Below, piece after piece: positions 15,001 through 24,391 of a stretch of 64,000 bases of DNA. The DNA is from Beroe ovata (lineage: Eukaryota > Ctenophora > Nuda > Beroida > Beroidae). Location: positions 21,364 to 85,363 of the forward strand of contig CAMPET010000297.1 of assembly GCA_946803715.1 (NCBI GenBank), in the 5' to 3' direction. Both the position numbers and the translations under genes were made by a program. The stretch's first letter is position 1; the number at the start of each line of letters is the position of its first letter. Below the pieces are notes generated by a model. The model saw nothing but the letters and a program-made list of their open reading frames with translations, did not search any database and was not told the origin of the DNA.

Positions 15001-18000
15001 GAAAGCAACAATCAGACTTACTGGAAATAGGAATGACAAGGAATACACAATGAATGACGGCACCATAGTCGGATCTAAGGTAAGTGTCGAATCAAGCATT
15101 GTCATGGAATTCGGGTTCTCACACTTTCGCTATTAAACCAATTCATTCCTGACGATTGTATCTCAATGATATCTGATTGAGAATCTCCGAATCTAGGCAC
15201 TCGCTATCATGGGCTACACAGAGATGCACGCAAAGGTCCCAGACGTCCTCTGGACAACATTGACAGAGGAGGCAGCAGCTGGAACCACAACTATCGTCCT
15301 CAAGGACAATGTTGAAGGGAAATGGAACATCGGGGACGAGATTGCCATAGCGTCCACCTCGTCTCTCCCAGAACAAGCTGAGAAGAGGACGATTGTCAAT
15401 GTCGATGGACACACTCTGACTCTTGACTCTCCACTGGTGCACAATCACGAATACTTTGTCGATGAGGTAAGAGTGGAGCAGAACTAGCTGGGTGACATCT
15501 ATTTTAACTATATTATAGAATAGCACCCGACCCTCTCATTTCTAATTCCATTCGTTGATCCATCAATGACTCATTACTAATTTTACTACTGCAGATTGAT
15601 AGCCACAGATATGAGCGAACTGCAGAAGTTGGTCTGCTCACACGACCCATCACAATTGAAGGAGCTGAAGATCAAGGTAACACAAACATCTCATGTTTCG
15701 TCGGCCAAGCGGTCCATGGAATAGACAACAATAACCGATCAATCTCTCATCTCAGGTCATGGAACAAAGTATGGAGCCCGGGTTCTGGTATCAGACTACT
15801 CCCAGAGGAATGCGGATGGCGATATGGAGTACTACATCCCAGAGGCCATGATCCAGGGAGTCGAGTTCAAGAACTCAGGACAGCAGGGATATCGAGACTA
15901 CTTTGATCCGAGATACTCACTCGCACTCCAAAACACAAACCATGCCAACCCGAGTTATGTAAAGGATTGCTCCGTCAATGTGGGATTCAACCATGGTATC
16001 GGAATCATCAAGTCTCCAAATGTGGCAGTTTACAACAATGTGATCTATGCTCCACTGGGGTCTGGAGTCATAACCAACGCTCCAAATGTAAGTCCGAAAA
16101 ATCAACAAATTGAGACAATTTTTCCAGAGCGATTCTCCAAGGCTCCTAAGTAGACGTGTCAACAATAACCATACTTTTTCCAACATCACAGGTCGATATC
16201 CAAGGAAATGCTGTTATCAACATGATATTCTACGGAAACCACGAAGACCCGATTGAAAATGACAACTACTATGTTGATGCCTGCTTCGAGACGTATGAAA
16301 CTGACACTGCCATACTAAGGGTTGGTTGAAATGAATCTTATGATGTTACCATCGAATCTCTTGAGTACAAAGGTCCAATCAATCCTCAAGAATGCTCATA
16401 TTTCCCATTATTAATCTCTCTTTCCTATTCAGGGTAATAACTGCGGAGGGAGTGAGCGAGCTTGTTTCTCCACAATGGCCGGCTACGATGACCAATACGT
16501 GTTCGATAACAATGTTGCTCACGGCTGTCTCTGGGGAATCTTCGTCAGAAAGTGAGTTATTATAGCATGACGTGTATTAGAGTTAGATTAACACCAGAGC
16601 TCTCACTCAGTTGGAATCTGATCTCGATTTGAGACTCGCAATATACTGCTAAGCTCACAGTTGGAAACACTCCAGATCCAACAAGGATGTGAGTAAGATA
16701 ACGAACAGCAAGATATGGCAGAATCACGACTACGGTCTGATCCACTGGTCGCAATCCTCACTACAAATTGAGAACAGCATCTTTGCTGACAACGGCTACT
16801 CAATCTTCCCTCTTATTGTAGGACCTAACCCCAAGAGGTACACACCACGCTGCTCCTTTATAATTCTAATCACAACTTATATGTCCTTCCTGAACAGAAA
16901 GTACCCAATCTATGCTGAGTGTGACAGCATCTAACTGCAGTTGGTAAAATTTCAGTCACAGATACGCTGACAAGTTCTTCAAACTGACGGATACGCTCAT
17001 GTACGGTCGTCATCCTGGTAGTCAGTGTAATGAGAGACAGAAAGACAAGCCCATCACTGCTACACTGTCAGGAGAAGCTTACAGTCCACCGCCAATGGGT
17101 AGGAAATATAAGCAGAATCTAGTGAATTCCGATGGCAAATGTGTTACCATGGTAACATGTTTCCGGCCATGATGAACTATGTCCAAATAGTTCACGTGTT
17201 TTTCAGGTCGTGGTCAGGGAAGACTAGGTTTGTATCTTCCAACATTCACCGGCGGTTTCACGCTGTGGCCCAAGATGGGAATCCACACCATTGCCTCGTA
17301 CCCGTCCATCAGGGGTCTCACCACCATCTCAGGTAAGATAGTAGTGGAGAGAATTCTACTCAGACATGAAATGTTTCTAAAAATAGCATTGTCTGACTCA
17401 ATCTTATCTTCACAGGAGTAACCTTTGCCAACTTCCAAACCTGTGACGACACGGCCATGATGGATATGTCAAGCCAGGGTGACTTCTTCCACCCCATCAA
17501 GATGGAAAACATCAACTTTGTCAACACCGATCGAACATCGGACAACTTCCTGTATCTGAGAAACCCCAAACTGGGACTCATTAACCCGTCCGATTGTGTG
17601 GACATGCCGTGTGATGCGAGGAAGAAAGTTCTCATCACAGATATGGATGGTTCTGTTCTCGGCAAGGTGACTATAGAGCTGGACACATGCCACTCCATCA
17701 TGTCTGAACATTCTCATGCCACTTCGCTAATTCCTCGTCAACTTTAGGCCGGAGACATGCTAACCTCGAGATCAGAGTACCAGTGGGATAGCTCTGATCA
17801 GAGATGGGGCATGGGAGACTACAGACTTCCCAACCAGATGACAACAGCCATGGACGGGTCGAAAATCTCATCATCGACATGGCCATATAAGGGAATCGAC
17901 AGAAACCAGAGGGTAAGTATATATCATATGCTGCGATTCGTTTAAAAAATATGGGAATTGACAATTGTCACGATTTCAGTCAATATCAGAACTGACCATC

Positions 18001-21000
18001 GACCAATCAACAATCAGGACTCAGATTGCACATTCAACACAGTCTTCAACATGTACCAATGCTCCGGGATAAACTACAAGATCCTTGTTATTGAGAGCAT
18101 GGACGGTGACACAGAAGTGAGACGACTTTCTCCACTGGCCCTGGTGACAGATGACGGCAGTGTGGACCTCATTAACGGTCCCATGGATCACGGCTGGTGT
18201 GGAGGGTGAGTGGGGAATTGTTCTGGAGAAATCATCGTCTGCAAAATCCAATCAAGTGGAGACAAATTACCACTCATGAGTTCCTGATTTGCACATCCCC
18301 CCAGCTACACCTGTCAAGAAAGACTCTCCACATTCTATGCGATGGTCATTGTCGGCAAGACATACAAACTCTACCTGAGCAGTACTCAGCCTCAGAGCAT
18401 GAGATACATGCTGCTCGACGCAGCTGAGAATGAGAAGATCCGTCTGGACGTGTGGTATGCCAAGTCTCAGCGACTCGATCTCTACTACGCGGGGCGGTAT
18501 GTTGCTCCGACCAACGCAAAGAAGAAGGCAGATGGAACTTACAGCTATGTAACGAGCAAAACTGTGGAACAGCTGTATCCTCAAATTGATGATAAGCCGG
18601 GAACTAACTACTTCGATTCTAAAGCTCACTGGTTGTCCATGGTCATCGATGGACCCGAGCCATACACCATCAAAACATCGCCCAAGGTAAGCACTGATAT
18701 TTGCCACATTTCAAGAGGTTCATACTTTTTCTATGAGTGTCAAGGACTCTGAAACTGACTATTCTCTATCATCCAGATTGTCCTGTCCCTCACCCTGGAA
18801 CCAGTTGACGGCAGTGACTTCTTCGACGAGGACAAGATCGTTGAGAACCTCTCTGCTCTCCTGGGTGTTCCCAAAGAGAAGATCAAGCTGGTGAAGATAG
18901 TATCGGAGGGCGGCAGGAAGAGGCGATCAGCTGCTCAGGAGTTTGAGGTTGAGATCAGCAATGCTCCTGTGGAGGATGAGGCTGGTATGGATGATGCCGC
19001 TGTCACGACCATGGCAGAGGAACTGACCAAGGCTTCCGAGAAACTCATTGAGGTATGCATGGCTGTTAACAGTCTGCTGACATGTTCAAATTGATGAATA
19101 TGATTCAGATTTGCTCGTATTACCATGGTAACACCTCTCACACCACTCACAGTCAGTACAACAAGGAACGCTGGGCACAGCTCTTGATGCCAATGTAGAT
19201 GATGTAGCTGTGGAGGTACCTGAGGTCCCACCCAAAGCACCTGAGAAGATGAGTCAGGAAGATGCTGGTAGGGTGACGGGTGAGACATTCGCTGAGAAGC
19301 AGGAGAAGAAAAAGAAAGCGAAGGCTAAGTCTCAGGGTGTTGTAAAGATTCTGGTGCCTGATTCCTTCAACTTGGTGGATAAATCTGATGTAAGTGGATC
19401 GAATTTCCACTAAAATTGTCCATTTTCTAGAACCACCATCCAGAATCTCCTATTCAATCTCTCCCTTATTTCAGCAAGCGGAGATGCTCACAAACGTGGC
19501 CGTCACATCCAAAGTTGTGACAAAGAGTGGGGAAGTCGTGCCTCTTCTTGGGGTTGGAGATGGAACGTGGAGAGCTCAGGTGTCGATCAAGTCGGGTCCA
19601 GCCAACGGGCGTCTCCTCGGAACTAAAGAGGTATACGCGGGGTGGAATTAATGCGACTGATTAAGAAACGGATGCCGTCTTATCTTATGACCAGTGCACG
19701 AGAACTGTTGTTAAGATGCACTGAAAAGGATATTAATAACTTTATACTGTTCAAACAGGTTGAGTTCATCAGTGGATATGGAAACCTGACTGATCTACGG
19801 ATGTCAAGAGCTGGCGCCTACAAACTCAGTCTTCGAGTCGAAAATCAAGGCCCTGTGAGTCATTGCGAAGTCAATAAGGAATGAATTCAAGAACGATAAA
19901 ACTTTAAAGTGGTCCAAAGAGGACATCATTAACCTCCGCAATAAATCACGATTCCGCCTGCAGGTTCCATACGAGATCGACAACCTGGATATCGAGATAC
20001 TCGAGCAGTCCCTAGATAGTCCGTTGAAGAGGGTCATCTTCAACTTTGACGGAAACTATGCTGATGTTGTCGGTAACGATGTTGAAGGTGAGGGCCAAAA
20101 CATTAAAACAATTCGAATCTTAATAATAGGAGATACACCGATCCGGAGGATTTATAATTGGGTCATTATAACTTCTCGATCCCAGGTTTCACTGCCTATC
20201 TGAAAACCTACCTCCAATCCAAATACCCTGACTACTACTTTGATGATATTGATCACTACGCCGGGTCAATTGTAGTGGAGACCACTGTTTCCACCAGTGC
20301 AGCCACTCAGTCAGGTTCGATAGCAATACATAAGATATGTCCCGAAAACTCTGAATGAGAGACGAGAATCTCATCTCAGTCCTTAAAATTTAGTACTAGA
20401 CTCTTGTGTCTAGACTAGACCTCAAGACCTGCATGGGCGTTATATCAACCTCTTTTCAGATACGGAAGAGGCAGTCTCTAGAATTAACGAGGACAGTCGA
20501 AACAACGGACTCCAACTCCAGTTTAACGGTCAATCTGTTAGCCTCTCCTCTTTCTCCAAAGACACAAAAGGTAAACGAGTTTTTGAAGTCGAAACTTTGA
20601 GCATACTAGCTAGAGGTTCATATTTTCAATTCTCCACAAGAATCCCCTCCCCCACACTTCTCATGCCCCAGTGAAATCACCCAATGTGGTCGGCATTGTG
20701 GTTCCGGTCCTCATAGCCATGGCTCTGGTCGGGGCTGCTGTCGGCGGTTACTACAAATACTCCACCAGAACTGTCCAGGTATATCATGATATATCCCACA
20801 AACATGTGCCAAGTCAAAATATAGCGAGATATTTTCAGAAAAAACACCATCTTTTCTTCACAGGTGAATCTTCCTGTGAGAATGACCCACGTAGAGAAAG
20901 CTGCAGAGAAACAGTAAGTTTCTTCCTTGTTTTCATCCAAAATACAAAACTATTGAGTATGTTTCACCACCAAACAAACCCTTGCCCGAATCAAAAGCAA

Positions 21001-21862
21001 ATACAAAACATGACCCCATCGTGCAGAAGCGGTGAGGGAAGTGTGTACTACAACAACTCAGCCGAGTCACAAGAGTTCACAGGGGTCAGCACTGGCCAAA
21101 CATCAGGTGAGGTGGACAATTAATGATCTTGTTAAGAAGGGCGTGGTCAGTGGCAAACAATCAGCGAGATATTAACCCACGCCCTTCTTTCAGTGGCGAG
21201 TGAGCTACGAAGAAGATGTGAGTATTGAAACCTGTGATCGACAAAAACCAAACATCATCTCATCCAAACATATACACATTACACATTCTGTAAAACAGAT
21301 TAATTGGCAACTGACCATTCTGTTCTCACCTCTCACGTCTCCCCTCTCCAGCTCTACAATTAGTTTGGGGAGCTATGGGTCGTCAGGAGACCCAGGCCAG
21401 CCCGACCTCGTACACCGATCTGCCTGAAATGGGAGAAACACACCCAGTGGCCGACGATGACGGATGGAGACTGAGGAAACACTCGCTTGCAGGTGAGAGT
21501 CAAAGTTAGGTGGGAGAGTGGAGAATCGTAGGGGGAGGGAGGGGACTCTTTCTCTCTTAGAGGGTCAGCCCATGACCGGAAAAGTGGAGGTTCATTCTGA
21601 ACAGAGAGAAAAAGTCGATATTCAATTTTTTGTGACCTGAAGTAGATTATGAGATTTAGAATATATTAAAGGTAGGTCCTGACAATAAACACCACCTAAT
21701 GCCCCCTACTTTCCAGCCTGCACGACCTGTCGACAGAAGAAGAAGACGTGGCCATGCCCCATTTGTCAGGGCCCGCTCTACTGCAGCAAGGAGTGCATCG
21801 ATGGGGACTGGCCCGAGCACCAAAACGTCTGCAGACCCCGGACATCGGGTAGTCAAACGTGA
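1..21862 (+). CDS. PKHD1L1-like: Fibrocystin-L-like multidomain receptor (CAP, IPT, SUEL lectin, G8, beta-helix, TM, MYND), 5' partial
   Basis: About 60 exons with GT-AG borders (one GC-AG) join in a continuous frame from 48 to the stop at 21860-21862; exon groups are itemised in the following entries. The hallmark of the PKHD1/PKHD1L1 family is clear: repeated IPT/TIG domains, two G8 domains and two parallel beta-helix regions, with signature stretches such as GRYPIHFHMNGD, KVLITDMDGSVLG, LVIESMDGD and NGPMDHGWC. Family members are large type I membrane proteins on cilia or stereocilia and other cell surfaces. The protein should be extracellular up to a single TM helix at 20672-20778. Additions not expected in the vertebrate proteins are the CAP domains, a SUEL lectin module and a C-terminal MYND zinc finger. 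The start codon and signal peptide lie upstream of the window. Two stretches (48-1144 versus 4394-5463, and 9210-10471 versus 10473-11688) are near duplicates, so the true exon count is uncertain. Confidence 0.88.
48..1144 (+). other. CAP domain C-terminal half plus linker and IPT domain, copy 1
   Basis: Exons 48-231, 297-410, 591-666, 761-864 and 992-1144 are in frame. The first encodes the C-terminal half of a CAP/SCP (CRISP) domain: VVWKLTSKVGCA followed by VVVVCHYAAAGN, the two classic signature regions. Exons 761-864 and 992-1144 make an IPT domain (ITGVTPNAAEGG, ITITGSG, then VVQTSSDTQITC). The exons are about 96 percent identical to 4394-5463 and the introns are also alignable (roughly 85-90 percent by eye). 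It is therefore a recent duplication or an uncollapsed allele. The N-terminal half of the CAP domain would lie upstream of the window. Confidence 0.8.
1235..1235. other. Single-N assembly join
   Basis: A lone N interrupts the intron after the copy-1 IPT exon, directly after a run of TAATTAATTAAT. The sequence after it no longer follows copy 2. The first bases of the next IPT exon (ending at 1281) may therefore be missing or misjoined. Confidence 0.7.
1237..2219 (+). other. Two IPT/TIG domains
   Basis: Exons ending at 1281 (IEPASGSV), then 1443-1531 (VGGTPVKISGSGL), 1617-1817 and 2018-2219. The first two join to the canonical IPT start, I-x-P-x-x-G-x-V-V-G-G-T-x-V-x-I-x-G-x-G. Exon 2018-2219 opens a further IPT (SIAPEQGSVVGGTRVTITG). 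Phases run 1, 0, 0, 1, and the last exon ends in phase 1, matching the phase-1 start of the CAP exon at 3931. This supports one gene across the intervening satellite-filled intron. Confidence 0.8.
2290..3900 (+). repeat. Satellite-type tandem repeat inside an intron (three to four diverged units of about 540-550 bp)
   Basis: The anchor GACGCTGAATCGATTCC or a near match occurs at 2390, 2720, 3272 and 3811 (spacings 330, 552 and 539), so the first unit is truncated. Each unit also carries a TTTGGGCGTGG block, a run like GATTCGGATTCTACGTC and a TATAAAA-like motif. The same family lies at 47304-48480. It fills the 1.7-kb intron 2220-3930 of the fibrocystin-like gene. Open frames in it, such as the minus-strand frame at 2774-3142, look like by-products of the repeat. 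Confidence 0.85.
3931..4743 (+). other. CAP/SCP domain, copy 2 (complete)
   Basis: Exons 3931-4274, 4394-4577 and 4630-4743. The order is typical of CAP proteins: HNMYRRMHENTPDLCYSQ at the N-terminal helix, AKTAKSWAKYLVEKG, then GENLMKYEHW, AIESWYNTGAQYSHS, FTQVVWKLTSKVGCA and VVVVCHYAAAGN. The usual CAP active-site-like residues (His in helix 1, Glu of GEN, His near YSHS) can be seen. CAP modules are secreted domains of CRISP, antigen 5 and PR-1 proteins, often with sterol or protein binding roles; the role here is unknown. The CAP core (3931-4577) is bordered by phase-1 introns on both sides. Confidence 0.9.
4908..6084 (+). other. Linker and IPT/TIG domains following CAP copy 2
   Basis: Exons 4908-4983, 5080-5183, 5311-5463, 5590-5690, 5793-5853 and 5984-6084 join in frame. 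The first IPT reads ITGVTPNAAEGG and ITITGSG. The next runs from IKPSITAMDVTEGSLKGG into NIVVSGGGF. The donor after 6084 (GTCAGT) is weak, but it is the only choice I found that keeps the frame open. The intron 6085-6295 holds a 20-bp palindrome and a direct repeat. Confidence 0.75.
6148..6167. repeat. Perfect 20-bp palindrome in intron
   Basis: TGATCATTGATCAATGATCA equals its own reverse complement. It is followed by a direct repeat of AAATATTTTGATGGTCAGA at about 6167 and 6202. Both lie in an intron. No function can be assigned. Confidence 0.8.
6296..7416 (+). other. IPT/TIG-like repeats before the lectin module
   Basis: Exons 6296-6450, 6560-6743, 6857-7024, 7115-7241 and 7339-7416. The 6296-6743 pair is a diverged IPT with cysteine pairs. 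6857-7241 reads VTEITPRVGSVYGGTTVRI, a standard IPT start. 7220-7416 begins another IPT (PTITSISQTSG, then VTKDDVITITGSKFSG and VSVDLG), which is interrupted after its first strands by the SUEL lectin exons and resumes at 8064. Confidence 0.75.
7500..7939 (+). other. SUEL-type (rhamnose/galactose-binding) lectin domain
   Basis: Exons 7500-7669 and 7792-7939. The pattern is that of the SUEL / Gal_Lectin family: ACSGSVLSIDCGDKFISL, then AHYGI, C...C, VRDQCDGKTSCSIG, and near the end SDPCTGNRKYLSASWEC. The A-x-Y-G and D-P-C-x-G-x-x-K-Y-L motifs are the family's sugar-binding signatures. Such domains bind rhamnose or galactose and occur in egg lectins and latrophilins. The two exons form a symmetric phase 1-1 module lying inside an IPT domain, a position consistent with exon shuffling. 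Confidence 0.9.
8064..9125 (+). other. Remainder of interrupted IPT plus further IPT domains
   Basis: Exons 8064-8167, 8251-8377, 8494-8642, 8791-8910 and 9027-9125. 8064 resumes the IPT interrupted by the lectin (SSTETEIQCQVPN, then a G-x-F-x-V-V-V-x-V strand). 8791-9125 starts the last IPT before the G8 domain: PVITSISPSDAGTGGGKE, ITISGSAFSSDKTKI, then a VPCTVV strand. All phases agree. Confidence 0.8.
9210..10471 (+). other. First G8 domain region, copy 1
   Basis: Exons 9210-9402, 9506-9757, 9860-9969, 10092-10280 and 10416-10471 (cut at the N). The start has the G8 layout: KWSSPYTWGG, then a P-x-x-GD-x-x-V-I-x-K-G segment, followed by glycine-rich short strands (GGHLIFD, ILGGGSLVVGTE) and HGMPVTPTWGEL. 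G8 domains (named for eight conserved glycines) are found in fibrocystins, TMEM2 and CEMIP. The block is repeated immediately downstream after an N. Confidence 0.88.
10472..10472. other. Single-N assembly join between near-identical G8 blocks
   Basis: The N falls inside the exon that begins at 10416 and is followed by a second copy of the sequence starting near 9315. Exons of the two copies differ by about 5 percent and introns by about 10 percent. This looks like two alleles placed end to end. As written, the N breaks the reading frame between the blocks. Confidence 0.8.
10473..11688 (+). other. First G8 domain region, copy 2, continuing into the beta-helix
   Basis: Exons 10473-10558 (partial), 10641-10892, 10995-11104, 11226-11414 and 11556-11688. 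The exon 11556-11688 is the complete version of the one truncated at 10471. It reads IGHLTRNVKMRG and continues into a cysteine-containing segment. Copy 2 is the one that splices onward in frame to 11799. An annotation of a single allele would probably keep only one of the two blocks. Confidence 0.85.
11799..14476 (+). other. First parallel beta-helix (PbH1) region
   Basis: Exons 11799-11982, 12103-12499, 12583-12708, 12785-12888, 12999-13203, 13339-13565, 13661-13814, 13980-14098 and 14222-14476. The sequence has the family signature GRYPIHFHMNGD, then asparagine-ladder turns such as VDNLLVENNVAYNNMGHAF and FENNVAAGS, and the WVWEFWNP segment. This is the fibrocystin/TMEM2-type right-handed beta-helix, resembling enzymes of polysaccharide metabolism, although fibrocystins have no established catalytic activity. 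All exon joins are in phase. Confidence 0.88.
12500..12582 (+). other. GC-AG intron
   Basis: The donor is TATG|GCAAGT and the acceptor AATTCAG|GG. Using this GC donor joins RY to GIWVWEF in frame, as expected for the family. No GT donor nearby does so. Length 83 nt. Confidence 0.75.
14641..15676 (+). other. Second G8 domain
   Basis: Exons 14641-14790, 14882-15079, 15197-15466 and 15595-15676. It opens with RWSLSADWIGTEQGWGG, then GPGDDVIIPSSWWMVYD, the W-x-P-x-x-GDDV-x-IP pattern of G8 domains. It continues with FVYGVLEFSNE and IVVVGGKIVLGW. The end GKWNIGDEIAIAST parallels the VGDEIAISSS stretch at the end of the first G8 region. All phases agree. Confidence 0.88.
15756..18205 (+). other. 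Second parallel beta-helix region
   Basis: Exons 15756-16087, 16192-16320, 16433-16551, 16676-16837, 16956-17098, 17207-17332, 17416-17666, 17748-17912 and 18018-18205. Helical rungs such as SPNVAVYNNVIYAPLGSG and FDNNVAHGC are followed by conserved C-terminal blocks KVLITDMDGSVLG, ILVIESMDGDTEVRRLSP and LINGPMDHGWCGG. These are among the most recognisable PKHD1L1 sequences. For the last exon an acceptor at CAATCAG|GAC was chosen because the earlier TTTCAG acceptor gives a stop. Confidence 0.88.
17143..17156. promoter_or_regulatory. RFX X-box-like palindrome
   Basis: GTTACCATGGTAAC, a perfect 14-bp palindrome that matches the RFX consensus GTNRCC-RGYAAC half sites. It lies in an intron. Related copies are found throughout the window (see the finding on X-box palindromes). 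Binding is inferred only. Confidence 0.4.
18305..20570 (+). other. Membrane-proximal ectodomain (SEA-like), with furin-type site
   Basis: Exons 18305-18686, 18777-19052, 19153-19389, 19475-19630, 19759-19854, 19964-20087, 20186-20314 and 20460-20570. This covers the conserved YTCQERLSTF block, then an acidic/lysine-rich linker. The motif RKRR at 18915-18926 (followed by S) fits a proprotein-convertase cleavage site. Segments such as YLKTYLQSKYPDYYFDD before the TM helix resemble SEA-type membrane-proximal folds, but the family assignment of that part is weak. Confidence 0.75.
20672..20778 (+). other. Single transmembrane helix
   Basis: The exon encodes VKSPN, then a hydrophobic run of about 20 residues (VVGIVVPVLIAMALVGAAVG), then GYYKY and basic residues. 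This is typical of a type I stop-transfer segment, with the large domains outside and a short tail inside. It joins in phase with the exon ending at 20570 and the one starting at 20864. Confidence 0.9.
20864..21862 (+). other. Cytoplasmic tail ending in a MYND zinc finger
   Basis: Tail exons 20864-20913, 21027-21106, 21194-21217, 21352-21492 and 21717-21862 all join in frame after the TM helix (phases 0-2, 2-1, 1-1, 1-1, 1-stop). The last exon encodes a complete MYND-type finger: CTTC, CPIC, YCSKEC, then H and C, i.e. C-x2-C-x8-C-x2-C-x4-YC-x3-C-x7-H-x3-C, six codons before the end of the protein apart from a short PRTSGSQT tail. MYND fingers bind proline-rich peptides such as PxLxP in nuclear and cytosolic proteins. 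One on a fibrocystin tail is unexpected. An alternative is a separate small gene starting at the ATG within 21352-21492, but the shared phase and good splice sites favour one transcript. Confidence 0.75.
21134..21189. repeat. Inverted repeat within an 87-nt intron
   Basis: AAGAAGGGCGTGG (21134-21146) is perfectly complementary to CCACGCCCTTCTT (21177-21189), with a 30-nt loop. Together they span most of the intron 21107-21193, so the stem would draw the 3' splice site towards the donor. It could also be a small MITE remnant. Confidence 0.7.
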
Positions 21863-24390
21863 AGAAGAGAATGTGTGTCACGTGATGGTGTCACGTGTAC
21901 AGGTGTCATATTGTGATATGTGAACACACGTGTTTTTATTACTGCGCCGTAATATATGGACGCAAAATCTGACTTGTACAGTTTATTAAGTAGTTTTAAA
22001 TGTTATTGAGTTTGTATATAAATGAACGTATGTGAATACTGAATAATTATGATAGAATGAGACTCCTGATTCATTTTTTTTAGATTTTAATCAACATTGA
22101 TTTCTTTTTTCCTTATTTTTGTAGAATACTTGTTTTAATCATATTGATTTGATCAATTCAATGACCCGTACCTCTATCAGCCAATCATGTTGCTAATCAA
22201 CGTTACAATTATTAATATTTCTATTATGATCCGATTTTGGATCCGATTTTTGATTCTTTTTCTGATTTTTAAACCTTTTTCAAAAAGGCTGTTTTTAATG
22301 AGTCTCAATCGCTGAAGACCAAAACCATCAACCAATTTCAACGATAAAACCATCTCTAAATGGGCTGAACCAGGGAAATAGCTCGGAACTCAAAGTACCG
22401 TACCAAGCACAAAGCCGTTCCTCCCTATTAAATGAGGGGAGAGTTTGTTTTTTCCCAACATGGATTCATTCGAGCATCATCCGCAGAAATAATGCCCGGA
22501 TCTTCGCCATTTCCGTTCTAAAATAGCTTATTCATGGGTGAATCCTGTTCGTCATAATCTTAGATCCAGTGGTTAGTTTTTTACCAATCTTATAACTAAT
22601 CTAGTTTCGAGTAAAAACAACATACCCTATCCGTGTAGTCTGAGGTCTTGCTTCGGTCTCTACTCTCTTGCGATCCCATGTTGCAATCCGAGAGCTCTTT
22701 ACCGCCTGAAATACAAATCATTTTAATCTTTTGTCTAAAATCATGAAATTTCAGTCAAAATGTAGTTTTCAAGCAATCAAGTAATTCATGCATCTATCAT
22801 CAGACATTCTCATCAGTTCAAATTACACGAAAAGATTCCTCCTCTAATGATGTTCTGCAGTATAACAGCTAATTAATAAAGATCATGTCAGTTAGAAACT
22901 GACACCGCCCATTATCTAATTGGGTGATAACACATTATATCGACTTATATGTTGGTGTTCTAATTAATACTCGTGAGAATGAGACAACTTTCACAGCTCC
23001 TGTTCTATTCATTACATTCCAGATTTCCACACTTTAGGGTGTGTATTGATGTGTCCTGTGCTCTATTGTTTATTTCCGATGTTGTGCTTTCTGTCTCTTG
23101 ATGATAGGGTTTTCAGTTCTATTCGATATCATCAGATACAACCGATTATTTGGAATCATTCACGACACAAACACATTACATTACAAAGGATCTGTCCAGC
23201 AAATAATGCAACATGCAGCGAGCTATCATATTCAGTGTGGCATAGTGATAAGGTTTCTCATTCCAAACCCCTGGCACACGTTAGCAAAGAGATTACCTAC
23301 ATAGGTACATTTATGACCCGTTAGGTTGACCACTGCCCTCGCATGATGCGAGACGCATCACTTCGTCTCCTCGAGCCATCCTTCTTTAACAGATTGTTAC
23401 GTATCCAGCGCGCGCGGATACTTTATTGTGATGAAAGCTCCGGTCACGTGACATAACTCGCGACGCGCGCACGCACTTAAATGAAACCTGAGGGACAAAA
23501 GCAGATCATAAGATATCGCTAACATAGCAGAGAAGCATGAAGAAGAATCACCCAGAGCTAATCAAGATAGTCACCAAATCTCGATTGTTACTGAGAAATG
23601 AGCAAGGACTTAGGACATTTATTGACCACATCAGTAGAGCTTGGACGTTTACCTCATTATCAATATCATTCCAGATCGGAAGATTGAAGGTCAACTACAA
23701 ATGCTAAGATAATGTAGTCATCTAGTATGGAATCTGTTTTCAATATTAATTTTTCCTCTGATGGGATTCTGCTCCTGACCTCAGTTGATTCGACCATTCA
23801 GTGGTATTGACAAGACTGAGACAAAGTTTTTCATGAGTCTATATAGACTCATGAAATCATCTATCATGCGATAGCATTAGCGGTGTCGTTTTCAATTGAT
23901 CGAAATGCAATACAAATATGAACCTCTCTGACTCTCTTAGTCTTTCATAGTCCTGATGGTGTAGTTTGCAGCATAGCAACATACGGAACTGCTACAACTT
24001 AAGCCATAAAGCTTGCAGTTGCAAGAATGCAATCTAGATTTCTAAACAGTGAACAGTGAACACCGAAAATTGAACTTTTCAAAGGCTGCAAAGAATTCTG
24101 ATTCTCATCGAATGAATTGAGAATTCCGGAAATCATCAGGGGCCTGAACTGTGACTCAACTTCTTATTGAGGACCGCTAAAACAGAATCATCGAAATTTG
24201 GTGAATCTACGCCGCGCACAGGGGTGCGCGCGCGGCTTTACGAATATCTTCAATCCAAATCGTGTTGCACAGGAGTAATGGTTAGTGTTGCAGAGGGAGT
24301 ATGTTTATTCCATATATGGCTAAATTCGGTCACGTGGGTCGATAGCGCCCTTTCCGTGCTCTCTGTGATTGTACGGCTGAGTTGTGTTTA
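21863..24390. other. Intergenic region between receptor gene and NF-YA
   Basis: About 2.5 kb, A+T-rich just after the receptor stop, where the 3' UTR is expected. No clear AATAAA was fixed as the poly(A) site. Short open frames at 23046-23324 have no recognisable features. CG-rich patches with GCGCGCG occur near 23409-23475. I see no gene. Confidence 0.6.
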
Positions 24391-24391
24391 G

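Noticed and set aside
21699-21923. Open frame of 74 codons overlapping the MYND exon
   Set aside because: Wrong frame; the MYND frame is in phase with upstream exons and has the full Cys/His pattern.
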